Source: CAVXDY01 sp963721335 (lineage in GTDB: Bacteria > Actinomycetota > Thermoleophilia > Miltoncostaeales > Miltoncostaeaceae). Taken from it: 64,000 nt of DNA. Location of the stretch: the NCBI GenBank assembly GCA_963721335.1, contig CAVRIV010000001.1:434001-498000 (forward strand). The letters run 5' to 3'. Below, piece after piece: positions 8,590 to 18,477 of this stretch (the first letter of the stretch is position 1; the number at the start of each line of letters is the position of its first letter). The notes under the pieces were generated by a model. It had not been told where the DNA came from and did not search any database. It saw nothing but the letters and a program-made list of their open reading frames with translations. A program made the position numbers and the translations under genes.

Positions 8590-9921
8590 TGGCCGGCGTG
8601 GCGTTCGAGCACGTGGGCAAGGTCTATCCCGGCGGCAATCGCGCGGTGACCGACTTCACCCTCGAGGTCGCGGACAAGGAGTTCGTGGTCCTGGTGGGTC
8701 CCTCGGGCTGCGGCAAGACGACCGCCCTGCGGATGATCGCCGGCCTCGAGAGCGTCACCGAGGGCGTGGTGAGGATCGGGGACCGGATCGTGAACCACGT
8801 CCCGTCGAAGGACCGCGACATCGCCATGGTCTTCCAGAGCTATGCGCTGTACCCGCACCTGAAGGTCTACGACAACATCGCCTTCGGCCTGCGCCTGCGG
8901 AAGGAGCCGAAGTCGGAGATCGACGCCCGCGTGCGTCAGGCGGCCGACACCCTCGGGCTCACCGAGTTCCTCGATCGCAGGCCGGGCGCGCTCTCGGGCG
9001 GCCAGCGCCAGCGCGTGGCCATGGGCCGCGCCATCGTGCGCCGCCCGCAGGTGTTCCTGATGGACGAGCCGCTCTCGAACCTCGACGCCAAGCTGCGGGT
9101 GCAGATGCGCGCCGAGATCAGCCAGATGCAGAACGACCTCGGCGTGACGACGCTCTACGTGACGCACGACCAGGTCGAGGCCATGACCATGGGCGACCGC
9201 GTGGCGGTCATGCGCAAGGGCCATCTCCAGCAGGTGGACACGCCGCAGGAGGTCTACGACCGGCCGGTCAACCTGTTCGTCGGAGGCTTCATCGGGAGCC
9301 CCTCGATGAACCTCGTGGAGGCCCGCATCGACGACGGCGAGGGCGGCGCCCTCGTGCTGGTGCTCGGCGAGCAGCGCCTGGCGCTGGACGGGGCCGCGCT
9401 GGAGGCGCGGTCCGGCGATCCGTCACTTCACGGGCCGGACGGTGGTGCTCGGCATCCGGCCCGAGAGCGTCGAGGACGCCGCCGTCGCGACCGACGCCCC
9501 GGCCGACCGCCGGCTGCGCGGCACCGTGGAGCTGCGCGAGGCGCTGGGCTCGGAGATCGTCGCCCACGTCCGCGTGCCCGGATCGGTGCCGGCGCAGACG
9601 GAGGACGTCCGCGAGCTCGCCAAGGACACCGGCGCCCCCGAGGGCGGGGTGCGCGAGGCCGGCGACGGCGCGCTGATCGTGGGCCGCCTGTCGGCCCGGT
9701 CCCCGGTGCAGGAGGGGGAGCCGGCCGAGCTGGTGGTCGACACCTCGTCGCTGCACTTCTTCGACCCCGATTCGGGGCTGGCCATCTATGACGAGGTACC
9801 CAAATCCCAGGAGGTGGAGGGTGAAGGCACGAGCGAGGACGCGCTGGTCGCTGCTGGCGCTGCTGATGGTGGTCCTGGCGATGGTGATGGTCGCCGCCGC
9901 CTGCGGTGGGGACGACGATGA
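8589..9921 (+). CDS. sugar-type ABC importer ATPase (MsmK/UgpC-like), frameshifted
   Basis: Energises import of a carbohydrate-type solute with the two permeases downstream. The ABC domain has Walker A GPSGCGKT, Q-loop VFQSYALYPH, signature LSGGQRQ, Walker B VFLMDEPLSN and the H-loop VTHDQVEAM, followed by the CUT1 family C-terminal regulatory (TOBE/MOP) domain with GIRPESVED. A frameshift sits at 9420-9421: dropping one C restores GDRHFTGRTVVLGIRPE. In the second frame the ORF runs to 9921, 101 bp past the start of the binding-protein gene. The usual CUT1 ending (FFDPDSGLAI) is reached near 9783, so a further indel near 9785-9791 may hide the true stop at 9791. Confidence 0.8.
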
Positions 9922-11161
9922 CGACGCGGCCGACACCAGCGGAGGGGGCGCCACCGAGGAGCCGGTAAGCGGCTCGATCAGCGTGACCGGCGTCTGGACC
10001 GGCGATGAGCAGCAGGCGTTCCGCGCCGTCATCGACGGTTTCACCGCCGACAACCCGGACGCCACGGTCAAGTACCAGGGAGCCGGCGACAACCTGCCCA
10101 CCATCCTGGCCACCGCGATCGAGGGCGGAAACCCGCCCGACATCGCGACGGTCGCGCAGCCGGGGACCATCCGCGACTTCGTCACCCGTGGCGCGCTGCA
10201 GCCGATCGAGTTCGCCCGCGCGGACGTCGAGGCCAACTTCGATCAGGGCCTGGTCGACCTCGTGACGATCGACGGCCAGCTCTACGCCGTCCTCTTCAAG
10301 GCCGCCAACAAGTCGCTGGGTTGGTACAACGTCCCGGTCTTCGAGGACGCCGGCGTCGAGCCGCCCGCGACCTTCGAGGAGCTCGATCAGGCGGCGCAGA
10401 CGGTCAAGGCCTCGGGCGTGACCCCCTTCGCGGTGGGCGCCGACATCGGTTGGCCCCTCACCGACCTGTTCGAGAACATCTACCTGCGCACGGCCGGGCC
10501 CGAGATGTACGACCAGCTCGCGAGCCACGAGATCCCGTGGACGGACCCCTCCGTGATCGAGGCCCTGGAGCAGATGCGGGTCATCATCGGCCAGTCCGAC
10601 AACCTCGCCGGCGGCACGCGCGCGGCCGTTCAGACGTCCTTCGACCAGACGGTGCCGCTGGTCTTCGGCGATCCGCCCGAGGCCAGCATGCTGTTCGAGG
10701 GCGACTTCGTCCGCACCAACATCAACAAGGACACCGCGGCCGAGGCCGGCACCGGGTTCGGCGTGTTCCCCTTCCCGTCGGTCAACGGCTCGCCGCCGGG
10801 GGTGGTCGGCGCCGGCGACTTCGCCGTGATGTTCAACGACTCGCCGGTGGCCCAGGCCTTCATGCGTTACCTGGCCACCCCCGAGGCGGCCGAGATCTGG
10901 GCCGCGGAGGCCGGCTCCCTGTCGGCCAACAAGAACCTCGACCCGAGCGTCTATCCCGACGACATCACCCGCACGATCGGCGCGGCGGTGGCCGAGGCGG
11001 AGAGCTTCCGCTTCGACCTGTCCGACCTGCAGCCGGCCGCGTTCGGGGCCACCGCGGGTCAGGGCATGTGGAAGCTGTTCACCGACTACCTGCGCGACCC
11101 CAGCAACCCACAAGCGATCGCGAGCCAGTTGGAGGCGGCCGCGAAGAAGGCCTACCAGTAG
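9821..11161 (+). CDS. extracellular solute-binding lipoprotein, family 1
   Basis: A lipoprotein signal (VVLAMVMVAAAC, lipobox AAAC) is followed by an Asp-rich linker and a type-1 sugar-binding fold of about 420 residues, with features of the CUT1 class: GVWTGDEQQAF, NPPDIATVAQPG, WYNVPVFEDAG and PATFEELDQAA. Start GTG 9821 is preferred over the ATG at 9788 because AGGAGGTGGAGG lies directly before it and the signal peptide then begins with a proper KARART n-region. The cargo cannot be told from sequence; an oligosaccharide or glycoside is likely. It is followed after 3 bp by the first permease. Confidence 0.88.
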   Translation: MKARARTRWSLLALLMVVLAMVMVAAACGGDDDDDAADTSGGGATEEPVSGSISVTGVWTGDEQQAFRAVIDGFTADNPDATVKYQGAGDNLPTILATAIEGGNPPDIATVAQPGTIRDFVTRGALQPIEFARADVEANFDQGLVDLVTIDGQLYAVLFKAANKSLGWYNVPVFEDAGVEPPATFEELDQAAQTVKASGVTPFAVGADIGWPLTDLFENIYLRTAGPEMYDQLASHEIPWTDPSVIEALEQMRVIIGQSDNLAGGTRAAVQTSFDQTVPLVFGDPPEASMLFEGDFVRTNINKDTAAEAGTGFGVFPFPSVNGSPPGVVGAGDFAVMFNDSPVAQAFMRYLATPEAAEIWAAEAGSLSANKNLDPSVYPDDITRTIGAAVAEAESFRFDLSDLQPAAFGATAGQGMWKLFTDYLRDPSNPQAIASQLEAAAKKAYQ

Positions 11162-11164
11162 TCC

Positions 11165-12503
11165 ATGGGGTCGGGCGCCACCGCGGCACCCCCTCCGGCA
11201 CCGGCGCCGCCGGGGCCGGGGGGGGTGCGTAGCGAGCGGGTCCGCCAGTACCTGACGGCGGGTGCGTTCCTGGCGCCCGCCGTCCTGCTGCTCGGGGTCT
11301 GGATCGTCTACCCGACGATCCGCACGGTCATCCGCAGCTTCTTCGACCGTGCCGGTGACACGTTCATCGGGATCGACAACTACCAGACGTTCTTCTCCGA
11401 TGACGCCCTTCTCACCTCGGTCAAGAACACCGCCATCTGGGTGGGCGTGGTGCCGGCGCTGGTCACGGCGATCGGCCTCATCTTCGCGGTGCTCACCGAG
11501 CGCATCAGCTGGTCCGCCGCGTTCAAGCTCGCCGTGTTCACCCCCATCGCGATCTCGTTCTTCGCCGCGGGGGTGATCTGGCGGGTGATGCTCGAGATCA
11601 ACCCCGACCAGGGGGCGGTGAACGCGGCCATCGCCGCCGTGTACGACGAGGTGAGACCGCCCGGGCCCCTCACCGGGGCCCAGCCCTCGAATCCCGTCGT
11701 GCAGGGGGAGGGCCAGTCGATCACGCTGCGCGACCCGGTCAGCCCGGGCGGGACGGCGCTGCTCGGCCTCACCGGAATCCGCTCCAGCGAGGTGCCCGAG
11801 GACGCCGAGCAGGCGGTACGGCCCGAGCGGGTGGCCGGCGGCATCGCGGGAGTGGTGTGGCGCGACTTCAAGCCCGGCGGGGGCAGGCCCGGCGTCGTCG
11901 AGCGGGACGAGCTGGGGCTCCCCGGGGTGACGGTCGAGATCCGGGGCCCCGAAGGCTCCCAGACCGCGAAGACCAACCCCGACGGGAGCTTCGTCTTCGA
12001 GGGCATCCCGCCCGGCGACTACCGCGTGGTGCATCGGCGCCGACACCTTCCGCGCGGGCTTCGACGGCGTCGCCTGGCTCGGAGCAACGCTCATCACGCT
12101 CTCGATCATCATCGCCTACATCTGGATCTGGGCGGGCTTCTCGATGGTGGTGATCGCGGCCGGCCTGGCCGCGCTCCCGCGCGACCTGCTGGAGGCCGCT
12201 CGCACCGACGGCGCAAACGAGTGGCAGGTGTTCCGCCGGGTGACCGTGCCGCTGCTCGCACCGGTGCTCACCGTGGTCTTCATCACCATGGTCATCAACG
12301 TGCTGAAGGTGTTCGACATCGTGCTGGCCGTCGCGCCCGGCTCGGTGCAGGACGACGCGAGCGTCATCGCGGTCTCGATGTGGCGCGTGGCCTTCACCGG
12401 CCAGACCGACTTCGGCCTCGGCTCGGCGATCGCGACCTTCCTGTTCCTCCTGGTCATTCCGGTCCTGCTCTTGAACATCCGTCGCTTCCGGAGGGAAAGG
12501 TGA
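11165..12503 (+). CDS. ABC permease with an inserted SdrD-type domain, frameshifted
   Basis: MalF/UgpA-like permease. TM1 is at about residues 30-55 and TM2/TM3 at 88-140 (LAVFTPIAISFFAAGVIW). Where the family normally has a short extracytoplasmic loop of 15-20 residues, this protein has about 140 residues containing an SdrD/Cna-B-like module (GIAGVVWRDF..., LPGVTVEIRG, NPDGSFVFEGIPPGDYRVV, about 226-289). The transporter core then resumes: IIIAYIWIWAGFSMVVI and the EAA loop EAARTDGANEWQVF. One inserted base at 12031-12032 breaks the frame; its removal gives YRVVIGADTFRAGFDGVAW. The repaired length is about 446 residues against a usual 290-310. The stop overlaps the next permease (GTGA). Confidence 0.82.
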
Positions 12504-13387
12504 CCACCACCACCGCCAAGGGACCCGTGCTGCGCGAGCGTGAGGGAGTCGCCGCGAAGATTCTGCGAGGCGCGGCCCGCGCGCCGCTCAACATCGTGCT
12601 CATCGCGATCGCCCTGGTGTGGATGATCCCGACGCTCGGCCTCTTCCTGACCTCGCTGCTCTCGGCGCAGGAGGTGAGGGAGGGCGGCTGGTGGCGTGTC
12701 TTCACCGATCCCAGCCTGGCGACGCTCGACAACTACCAGGCCATCTTCGACAACCAGGACATCACCGGGTCCCTGTGGACCACCGCCTGGATCGCCATCG
12801 GCGGCACGGTGCTGCCCATCGTCGTGGCCTCCCTCGCCGCGTACGCCTTCGCCTGGCTCGATTTCCCCGGGCGCGACTGGCTCTTCGTCCTGGTCATCGC
12901 GATGTTGGTGGTGCCGATCCAGATGGCGCTGATCCCGCTGTTCCAGCTCTACAACGACATCGGCATCTTCGACACCATCCTCAGCCTGATCCTCTTCCAC
13001 ACGGCCTTCGGGTTGCCGTTCGCGGTGTTTCTGCTGACCAATTTCTTCGCCGGCATCCCCCGCGAGCTGTTGGAAGCCGCCCGCATCGACGGGGCGTCCG
13101 AGTTCCGCATCTTCCTGCGGGTGGTGCTGCCCCTCGGCCTGCCCGCGATCGCCGCGCTCGCGATCTTCCAGTTCCTGTGGACCTGGAACGACCTCATCGT
13201 CGCGCTCACGATGGCCCGCGAGACTCAGCCGATCACCGTGGCGATCTTCACTCAGCTGCGCCAGTTCGGCTCGAACATCGACCTGATCGCGCCGGCCTCG
13301 TTCGTGTCGCTGGCGATCCCGCTGGTGCTCTTCTTCGCCTTCCAGCGCTACTTCGTGCAGGGCCTGCTGGCGGGTTCGGTCAAGTAA
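12500..13387 (+). CDS. ABC permease, MalG/UgpE-like
   Basis: A 295-residue second permease of the importer with six TM helices and the EAA motif EAARIDGASEFRIFLRVVLPL that contacts the ATPase. It ends in the typical QRYFVQGLLAGSVK. The frame is intact and length is normal. The GTG start overlaps the first permease stop, so the two subunits should be made in equal amounts. The operon ends here: the gene on the other side is convergent, with its stop 5 bp away. Confidence 0.92.
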   Translation: MTTTTAKGPVLREREGVAAKILRGAARAPLNIVLIAIALVWMIPTLGLFLTSLLSAQEVREGGWWRVFTDPSLATLDNYQAIFDNQDITGSLWTTAWIAIGGTVLPIVVASLAAYAFAWLDFPGRDWLFVLVIAMLVVPIQMALIPLFQLYNDIGIFDTILSLILFHTAFGLPFAVFLLTNFFAGIPRELLEAARIDGASEFRIFLRVVLPLGLPAIAALAIFQFLWTWNDLIVALTMARETQPITVAIFTQLRQFGSNIDLIAPASFVSLAIPLVLFFAFQRYFVQGLLAGSVK

Positions 13388-13391
13388 GAAA

Positions 13392-14669
13392 TTAGCCGGC
13401 GCTGGTTGAAAGGGCCATGGACGGCCCGTCAGACCCCCAGGAGGCGTTCCAGCGCCGGCGTTGAGCCGTCAGGGGCGCGACCAGCTCCGCGCCGGGTGCC
13501 TGACCTCGACGCTCGGAGCCGATCTCGCGCAGGCCGGCGGCGATCTGGATCGCGCAGCCGGGGTTGCCCACGGCCACCACCGGGGCGCCGGTGGCGGCGA
13601 TCGCCTCGGCCTTCTGGCGCCGCAGCTGCCCCGACATCTCGGGCTGCAGCACGCTGTAGAGGCCGGCCGCGCCGCAGCAGCGCCCGGCGTCGCCCAGCTC
13701 CACGCAGCTCGCGCCGGCGTCGCGCAGCATCGCCCGCGGCTCGATGCGCTGGGCGTGCAGGTGGTGGCAGGCGTCGTGCACCGCCACGGTGCCGAGCCCG
13801 CGGTCGACCGGCACGAGCGAGATCTCGATCAGGTCGCGCGTGCGCTCGGCCACCCGCTCGGCGCGCTGCGCCCACACCGGGTCGTCCGCCAGCAGCTCGC
13901 CGTAGGCCTTCACGTGGGCGCTGCAGCCGGAGGCGTTCACCACGATCATCTCGGCGCCCTCCAGCTCGGCGACGCGCTCGCGGGCCATCCGCCTGGCGGC
14001 CTCGGGCTGGCCGTAGTGCATGGCCAGCGCTCCGCAGCAGGCGCCGCTCGGGGTGCGCTCGGCCCGGAAGCCCGCCGCGGCCACGGCCCGCATGGTGGCG
14101 CGCTGGGTGGGGCGGAAGGCCACGTCCATCACGCAGCCGGAGAGCACCTTCGCGGTGGGGCCCGAGCCCAGCGACCGGGGGATCGGCTCGAGCAGCTCGC
14201 GCAGGCTCGCCGGCGGGGTGCTGGCGCGCTGTGCCGCGGGCGCCAGGCGGTCGAGCCGCAGCGCCCGCAGGACGCCCAGCAGCCAGCCAGCCCCCATCAC
14301 GAGGTGCCGGTGCGGCAGGACGCCCGCCAGGCCCAGGCGCTTGACGCCCCGCGTCGTGACGGCCCGGGTGGGCTCGGCCTGGGCGCGCGCCGCCTCGATC
14401 ATGCGGCCGAACGGCACGCCGCTGGGACAGGCCGCCTCGCAGGCGCGGCACGCCAGGCACTCGTCCATCATCGTCGTGAACGACGCGTCCACCACGGCGT
14501 GTCCCTCCTCGACCGCCCGCATGGCCGCGATGCGGCCGCGAGGCGAGGCCGTCTCGCGGCCGGTGAGCCGGAAGGTGGGGCAGTGCGGCAGGCAGAGCCC
14601 GCAGGCGACGCACTTGACGACGTCCTCCTCCGCCGGAGCCGGGACCGAGGCGTCCCAGTTCGAGGTCAC
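13392..14669 (-). CDS. glcF: glycolate oxidase iron-sulfur subunit
   Basis: Iron-sulfur subunit passing electrons from glycolate oxidation to the membrane. Two 4Fe-4S motifs occur near the N-terminus (CVACGLCLPHC and CLACRACEAAC), each followed by Pro, then two CCG domains (GACCGALAMHYG and CCGAAGLYS with HDACHH) that bind haem-disulfide-type clusters in this family. The GTG at 14669 overlaps the glcE stop in the GTGA style of the operon; a GTG 6 bp further upstream is also possible. Order glcD-glcE-glcF is canonical. Confidence 0.92.
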   Translation of the reverse strand: MTSNWDASVPAPAEEDVVKCVACGLCLPHCPTFRLTGRETASPRGRIAAMRAVEEGHAVVDASFTTMMDECLACRACEAACPSGVPFGRMIEAARAQAEPTRAVTTRGVKRLGLAGVLPHRHLVMGAGWLLGVLRALRLDRLAPAAQRASTPPASLRELLEPIPRSLGSGPTAKVLSGCVMDVAFRPTQRATMRAVAAAGFRAERTPSGACCGALAMHYGQPEAARRMARERVAELEGAEMIVVNASGCSAHVKAYGELLADDPVWAQRAERVAERTRDLIEISLVPVDRGLGTVAVHDACHHLHAQRIEPRAMLRDAGASCVELGDAGRCCGAAGLYSVLQPEMSGQLRRQKAEAIAATGAPVVAVGNPGCAIQIAAGLREIGSERRGQAPGAELVAPLTAQRRRWNASWGSDGPSMALSTSAG

Positions 14670-15715
14670 GCCCACGGCACCATTCCCCGGTTGAGGACGC
14701 CGGCCGGGTCGAACGCGTCGCGCAGCCGCCTCATCAGATGGACGCCCGGGGGCTCGGGACCCCAGGGATCCGCCCGCAGGTCGTCGGGGCCGTCGATCAC
14801 GACGGCGTGCCCACCCAGCTCGAGGGCCCAGGCCCGCACGTGATCGACCTCGCCGGGCCTCTCCACGGCGACCAGGCAGGTGCCCACGCCGAGCCGGGCC
14901 TCATAGGCGAGGGCGGCGCCCTCCAGGCGCTTGGCCAGGTCGCCCAGGCGCGGCGGCGGGACGCCCGCCTCCACGATGCCACGCCCCTCGGGCCCCTCGG
15001 GAGCCTCGGGGAGGGGCGTCATGCCGTCCGGGGGCCGCACGTCGTCCGCGGGCCCGGCCAGCTCCACGGCCAGCCGGCCCGGCGCGAGCAGCACCGAGGC
15101 CGGCCGGCCCGGGCCGGTCAGCGCGCGCTCGGCGGCGGCGAGCCGCTCCGGTAGCGGAGCCTCCATCCCGAACCACCCCTCCGCCGCTGGGATGGGCCAG
15201 AGCTTGAGGGTCGCCTGCACGATCACTCCCAGCGTGCCGAGGGAGCCCACGGACAGCCGGCAGAGGTCGAAGCCCGAGACGCCCTTGACGGTGCGTCCGC
15301 CTGCGGTCACGAGGCGCCCGTCGCCGGTGGCGAGGACCACCTGCAGCAGCGAGTCGCGCACCGCGCCCGAGCGGAGGCGGCGGCGCCCGCTGGCCGCCGC
15401 GGCCAGCACGCCGCCCACGGTCGACCCGGGGCGCACCTCGGCCTGGGGCCAGCACTGGCCGCCGCTCGCGGCCAGCTCGGCCAGCTCCACGACCGGCAGC
15501 CCACCCCCGATGGTCAGCGTGAGGTCGGCCGGCTCGTGGGCGACCACGGCCCGGAGCCCCGCCGTGCGCAGCTCGCGGTCCGGCGCTTGTCGCGGACGGC
15601 CGCGGCGCGACCGCGTGCCGCCGCCCACCACACTCACGCTCTCGCGCGCCCGGCTCGCCTCCGCCAGCGCGGCGGCGGCCTCCTCGGGCGTGGAGGGCGA
15701 CAGGACGGCCGTCAC
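14666..15715 (-). CDS. glcE: glycolate oxidase FAD-binding subunit
   Basis: An FAD_binding_4 (PCMH-type) protein with SVVGGGTRS, the Gly-rich FAD loop (PGSTVGGVLAAAASG), the TVKGVSGFDLCRLSVGSLGTLG block and the C-terminal RLRDAFDPAGVLNRG typical of GlcE. It is shorter than GlcD and lacks the oxidase C-terminal cap, as expected for the E subunit. The start GTG 15715 overlaps the glcD stop, and the protein has 349 residues. The upstream in-frame ATG at 15766 lies inside glcD and adds a non-conserved extension, so it was not used. Confidence 0.88.
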   Translation of the reverse strand: MTAVLSPSTPEEAAAALAEASRARESVSVVGGGTRSRRGRPRQAPDRELRTAGLRAVVAHEPADLTLTIGGGLPVVELAELAASGGQCWPQAEVRPGSTVGGVLAAAASGRRRLRSGAVRDSLLQVVLATGDGRLVTAGGRTVKGVSGFDLCRLSVGSLGTLGVIVQATLKLWPIPAAEGWFGMEAPLPERLAAAERALTGPGRPASVLLAPGRLAVELAGPADDVRPPDGMTPLPEAPEGPEGRGIVEAGVPPPRLGDLAKRLEGAALAYEARLGVGTCLVAVERPGEVDHVRAWALELGGHAVVIDGPDDLRADPWGPEPPGVHLMRRLRDAFDPAGVLNRGMVPWA

Positions 15716-17157
15716 AGCCAGGTGCCGGGCGGCAGCGACCCGGCGTCCAGCATGAGCTCCCCGCATCGGCTGCCGATGGGCAGCACCTTGTGGGGGTTGA
15801 GCCGGCCCTCGGGGTCGAAGGCCTCGCGCGCCCGGGCCTGCGCGTCGAGGTCCACCGCGGAGAAGGTCAGCGGCATGTAGTCGCGCTTCTCCAGCCCGAT
15901 GCCGTGCTCTCCCGAGAGCACCCCTCCCACCGCCACGCAGGCGTGGATGATGTCCTCGCCGGCCGCGTGCACGCGCTCCACCTGCTCGGCGTCACGCCGG
16001 TCGAAGGCGATCAGCGGGTGCAGGTTGCCGTCGCCGGCATGGAAGACGTTCATCACGATCAGGTCGTGCCGGGCCGCGATGCGCTCGATCTCCTCGAGCA
16101 CCTCCACCAGGCGGGTGCGCGGCACCACGCAGTCGTGGAGGTAGTAGTTCGGGGCGACGCGCGCCACGGCGCCGAAGGCGCTCTTGCGCGCCTTCCAGAA
16201 GAGCGCGGCCTCGGCGGCATCGCGCGCCACGCGCACCCGGCCCGCCCCGTGCGCGGCGCCGACGGCCTCGACGACCGCGGTGTGCGAGGCCACCTCGGCC
16301 GGCGTGCCGTCGACCTCGACCAGCAGCACCGCCGCCGCGTCGACCGGCAGGTCGGCGTGGACGAACGCCTCCACGGCGATCGTCATGCGCTGGTCCATCA
16401 TCTCCATCGCCGCCGGGATGACCCCGGCCTCGATGATTCCGCCCACGGCCTCGCCCGCGGCGCGCACGGTGGGGAAGTCGAGGAGCATGGTGCGCACCTC
16501 CGCCGGGGTGCGCATGAGGCGCACGAGCACCTCGGTGACCACGCCGAGCGTGCCCTCGCCGCCCACGACGAATCCCCTCAGGTCGTACCCGGGCGGATCG
16601 GGGGCCGTCCCGCCCAGCCGCAGCACCTCTCCGTCGCCGAGCACGATCTCCATCCCGAGGACGTGCTGGGAGGTGACGCCGGATGCCAGGCAGTGGGGGC
16701 CGCCCGCGTTGGTGGCCACGTTGCCCCCGATGGAGCAGGCCTGCTGGCTGGAGGGATCGGGCGCGTAGTGCAGCCCGAGGTGGCGCACCGCCAGGGACAG
16801 GTCGAGGTTCAGGACCCCCGGCTCCACCCGCGCGCAGGGCACGGCCTCGTCGACCTCGAGGATGCGGTTCATGCGCGCGACCGAGAGCACGATGGCCCCG
16901 TCGAGCGGGACGGCGCCCCCGCAGAGGCCGGTGCCGGACCCGCGCGGCACCACGGCGACGCCCAGCTCGGCGGCGAGGCGCATGCAGGCGGCCACCTCGG
17001 CCGTCGTCTCGGGCAGCACGACGAGGCCGCAGTCGCCCTCGGCGATGGATCCGTCCCGGCCGTAGATGCGGCGCTCGAGCGGATGGTCGATGACGCGCCC
17101 CGGATCGAGGATCTCCTCGAACCCGCTTCGCAGCCCGGGAGCCGCAAGCCTCGCCAT
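15712..17157 (-). CDS. glcD: glycolate oxidase catalytic subunit
   Basis: A 481-residue FAD-linked (S)-2-hydroxy-acid oxidase of the VAO/PCMH fold. It has the FAD-binding block VPRGSGTGLCGGAVP, SIGGNVATNAGGPHC, GGEGTLGVVTE, the active-site segment VFHAGDGNLHP and the C-terminal SGEHGIGLEKRDY. It oxidises glycolate (or D-lactate) to glyoxylate with GlcE and GlcF. First gene of the minus-strand operon; a further FAD gene lies 9 bp upstream, so all four are likely one transcript. No GlcC-type regulator is adjacent. Confidence 0.93.
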   Translation of the reverse strand: MARLAAPGLRSGFEEILDPGRVIDHPLERRIYGRDGSIAEGDCGLVVLPETTAEVAACMRLAAELGVAVVPRGSGTGLCGGAVPLDGAIVLSVARMNRILEVDEAVPCARVEPGVLNLDLSLAVRHLGLHYAPDPSSQQACSIGGNVATNAGGPHCLASGVTSQHVLGMEIVLGDGEVLRLGGTAPDPPGYDLRGFVVGGEGTLGVVTEVLVRLMRTPAEVRTMLLDFPTVRAAGEAVGGIIEAGVIPAAMEMMDQRMTIAVEAFVHADLPVDAAAVLLVEVDGTPAEVASHTAVVEAVGAAHGAGRVRVARDAAEAALFWKARKSAFGAVARVAPNYYLHDCVVPRTRLVEVLEEIERIAARHDLIVMNVFHAGDGNLHPLIAFDRRDAEQVERVHAAGEDIIHACVAVGGVLSGEHGIGLEKRDYMPLTFSAVDLDAQARAREAFDPEGRLNPHKVLPIGSRCGELMLDAGSLPPGTWL

Positions 17158-17166
17158 CGGCCGAGG

Positions 17167-18399
17167 CTACCGCACCTCGGAGAGGATCGCCCCCGCCGCC
17201 CGCTCTCCCGCCTCGATGGCCTCGATGACCGCCGCCCCGGGCGCCACGTGCACCCCCTCGAGGCCGTTCAGCCACAGGGCCGGGGCCCGCACGGCCGGCA
17301 CCTGGGCGAGGTCGGCCTCGGGGTATGCGCGCGGCAGGCGCACCACCTCGAGCAGAGCCGCGTCGGAGGGGTCGTCGAGCCAGCCCAGGGGGTCGCCGAG
17401 AGACGCGGCGCACCACGCCCCGAGCTCCTCGTCGGAGAGGCCCCAGACCGGATCGCCGCCCTCGGCGCGGCAATAGCACTCCAGCCCGATCACGGTGCGG
17501 CCCGGGGGCGCGAGCTCCGGGCTCCAGTTGACCGGCTCGAAGGCCCGCGAGAACGGCACCCGGGGGTCGTCCACCTGGATCCACGGCTCGATCGTGAGGC
17601 GCTCGAGGGGCAGCACCAGGTAGACGATGCACACCGCGCGCATGCGCACGGCGCGGGTCGTCGCCCCGGGCGGGGCCGGGTCGAGCAGCCGCGCGGCCGC
17701 GCTCGGTGGGAGGGCCACCACGGCGTGCTCCGCGCGCACCTCCCAGGTGCCGTCGGCGGCCTCCACCAGCGCGCCGCTCATCCGTCCCTGCGGCACCTGC
17801 AGAGCGCGCACCCGGGCTCCCAGGCGGACCCGGGCGCCGGCGGCGCGCGCGGCGGCGGCCATGACGTCCATCAGCTGGCCGATGCCGTGGGCCGGGAACA
17901 GGAATCCGTCCGGCGCGGCCTGATCCTCCAGCAGGCGAACGGCCCGCTCGCCGGGGATGCGCTCGAGGGGCAGCCCGTCGACCTTCTCCAGGTAGGGGCG
18001 CATCACCCGGTCCACGAACCCGATGCCGAAGCGCCAGCCCAGCTCGCCCGCCGCCGACACGTCGTGCGGCCCCGGCGGCTCGGGCGTCTCGGGGCGCTGG
18101 TCGAGGTACCGGCCGCGCACCACCCGACCCTCACGCACGCACGACACCGGGCGGTCGACCCAGCGCAGGTCCCCGCCGAGCAGCTGCTCCAGCCACTCGC
18201 GCCGGTCGGGGGCGTTCACGAACGGGATGTGCCCGCCCAGGTCGTAGCGGAAGCCCTCGCGCTCGCGGGTCACGCAGAGCCCTCCGGGGATCCCGCTCTC
18301 CTCCACGAGCATCACGTCGGCGCCACCGCGGGCGAGCGCCAGCGCGGCCCCCAGGCCGGCGGGGCCCCCTCCCAGCACGAGGGCGTCGGTCATGGACAC
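17167..18399 (-). CDS. FAD-dependent amine-oxidase/phytoene-desaturase-like protein
   Basis: A 410-residue flavoprotein with an N-terminal Rossmann motif (VLGGGPAGLGAALALARGG), the acidic residue ending beta2 (VEES), a PGGLC-type loop and a C-terminal FAD motif (LNGLEGVHVAPGAAVIEAIEAGERAA). This layout matches protoporphyrinogen-oxidase/amine-oxidase family members; the substrate cannot be inferred. GTG 18399 has AGGTG 5 nt upstream; an ATG at 18393 is the alternative. It is divergent from the ctaB operon and leads the glcDEF operon. Confidence 0.8.
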   Translation of the reverse strand: MSMTDALVLGGGPAGLGAALALARGGADVMLVEESGIPGGLCVTREREGFRYDLGGHIPFVNAPDRREWLEQLLGGDLRWVDRPVSCVREGRVVRGRYLDQRPETPEPPGPHDVSAAGELGWRFGIGFVDRVMRPYLEKVDGLPLERIPGERAVRLLEDQAAPDGFLFPAHGIGQLMDVMAAAARAAGARVRLGARVRALQVPQGRMSGALVEAADGTWEVRAEHAVVALPPSAAARLLDPAPPGATTRAVRMRAVCIVYLVLPLERLTIEPWIQVDDPRVPFSRAFEPVNWSPELAPPGRTVIGLECYCRAEGGDPVWGLSDEELGAWCAASLGDPLGWLDDPSDAALLEVVRLPRAYPEADLAQVPAVRAPALWLNGLEGVHVAPGAAVIEAIEAGERAAGAILSEVR

Positions 18400-18477
18400 G
18401 AAGACACCTCAGCCCACCGGACCCTTCTCGTCAAACGCGCGGGACGTCCGTCCCCGCCGCCACCCGGGTGGGCGGGC

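Noticed and set aside
9788..9820. ATG 9788 as start of the solute-binding protein
   Set aside because: It would put a charged stretch before the lipoprotein signal; GTG 9821 has a strong ribosome binding site and a normal signal peptide.
9428..12112. 894-codon ORF on the minus strand
   Set aside because: It is antisense to the ABC importer genes, has the Arg/His/Gly-rich composition of a shadow frame in GC-rich DNA, and shows no domain.
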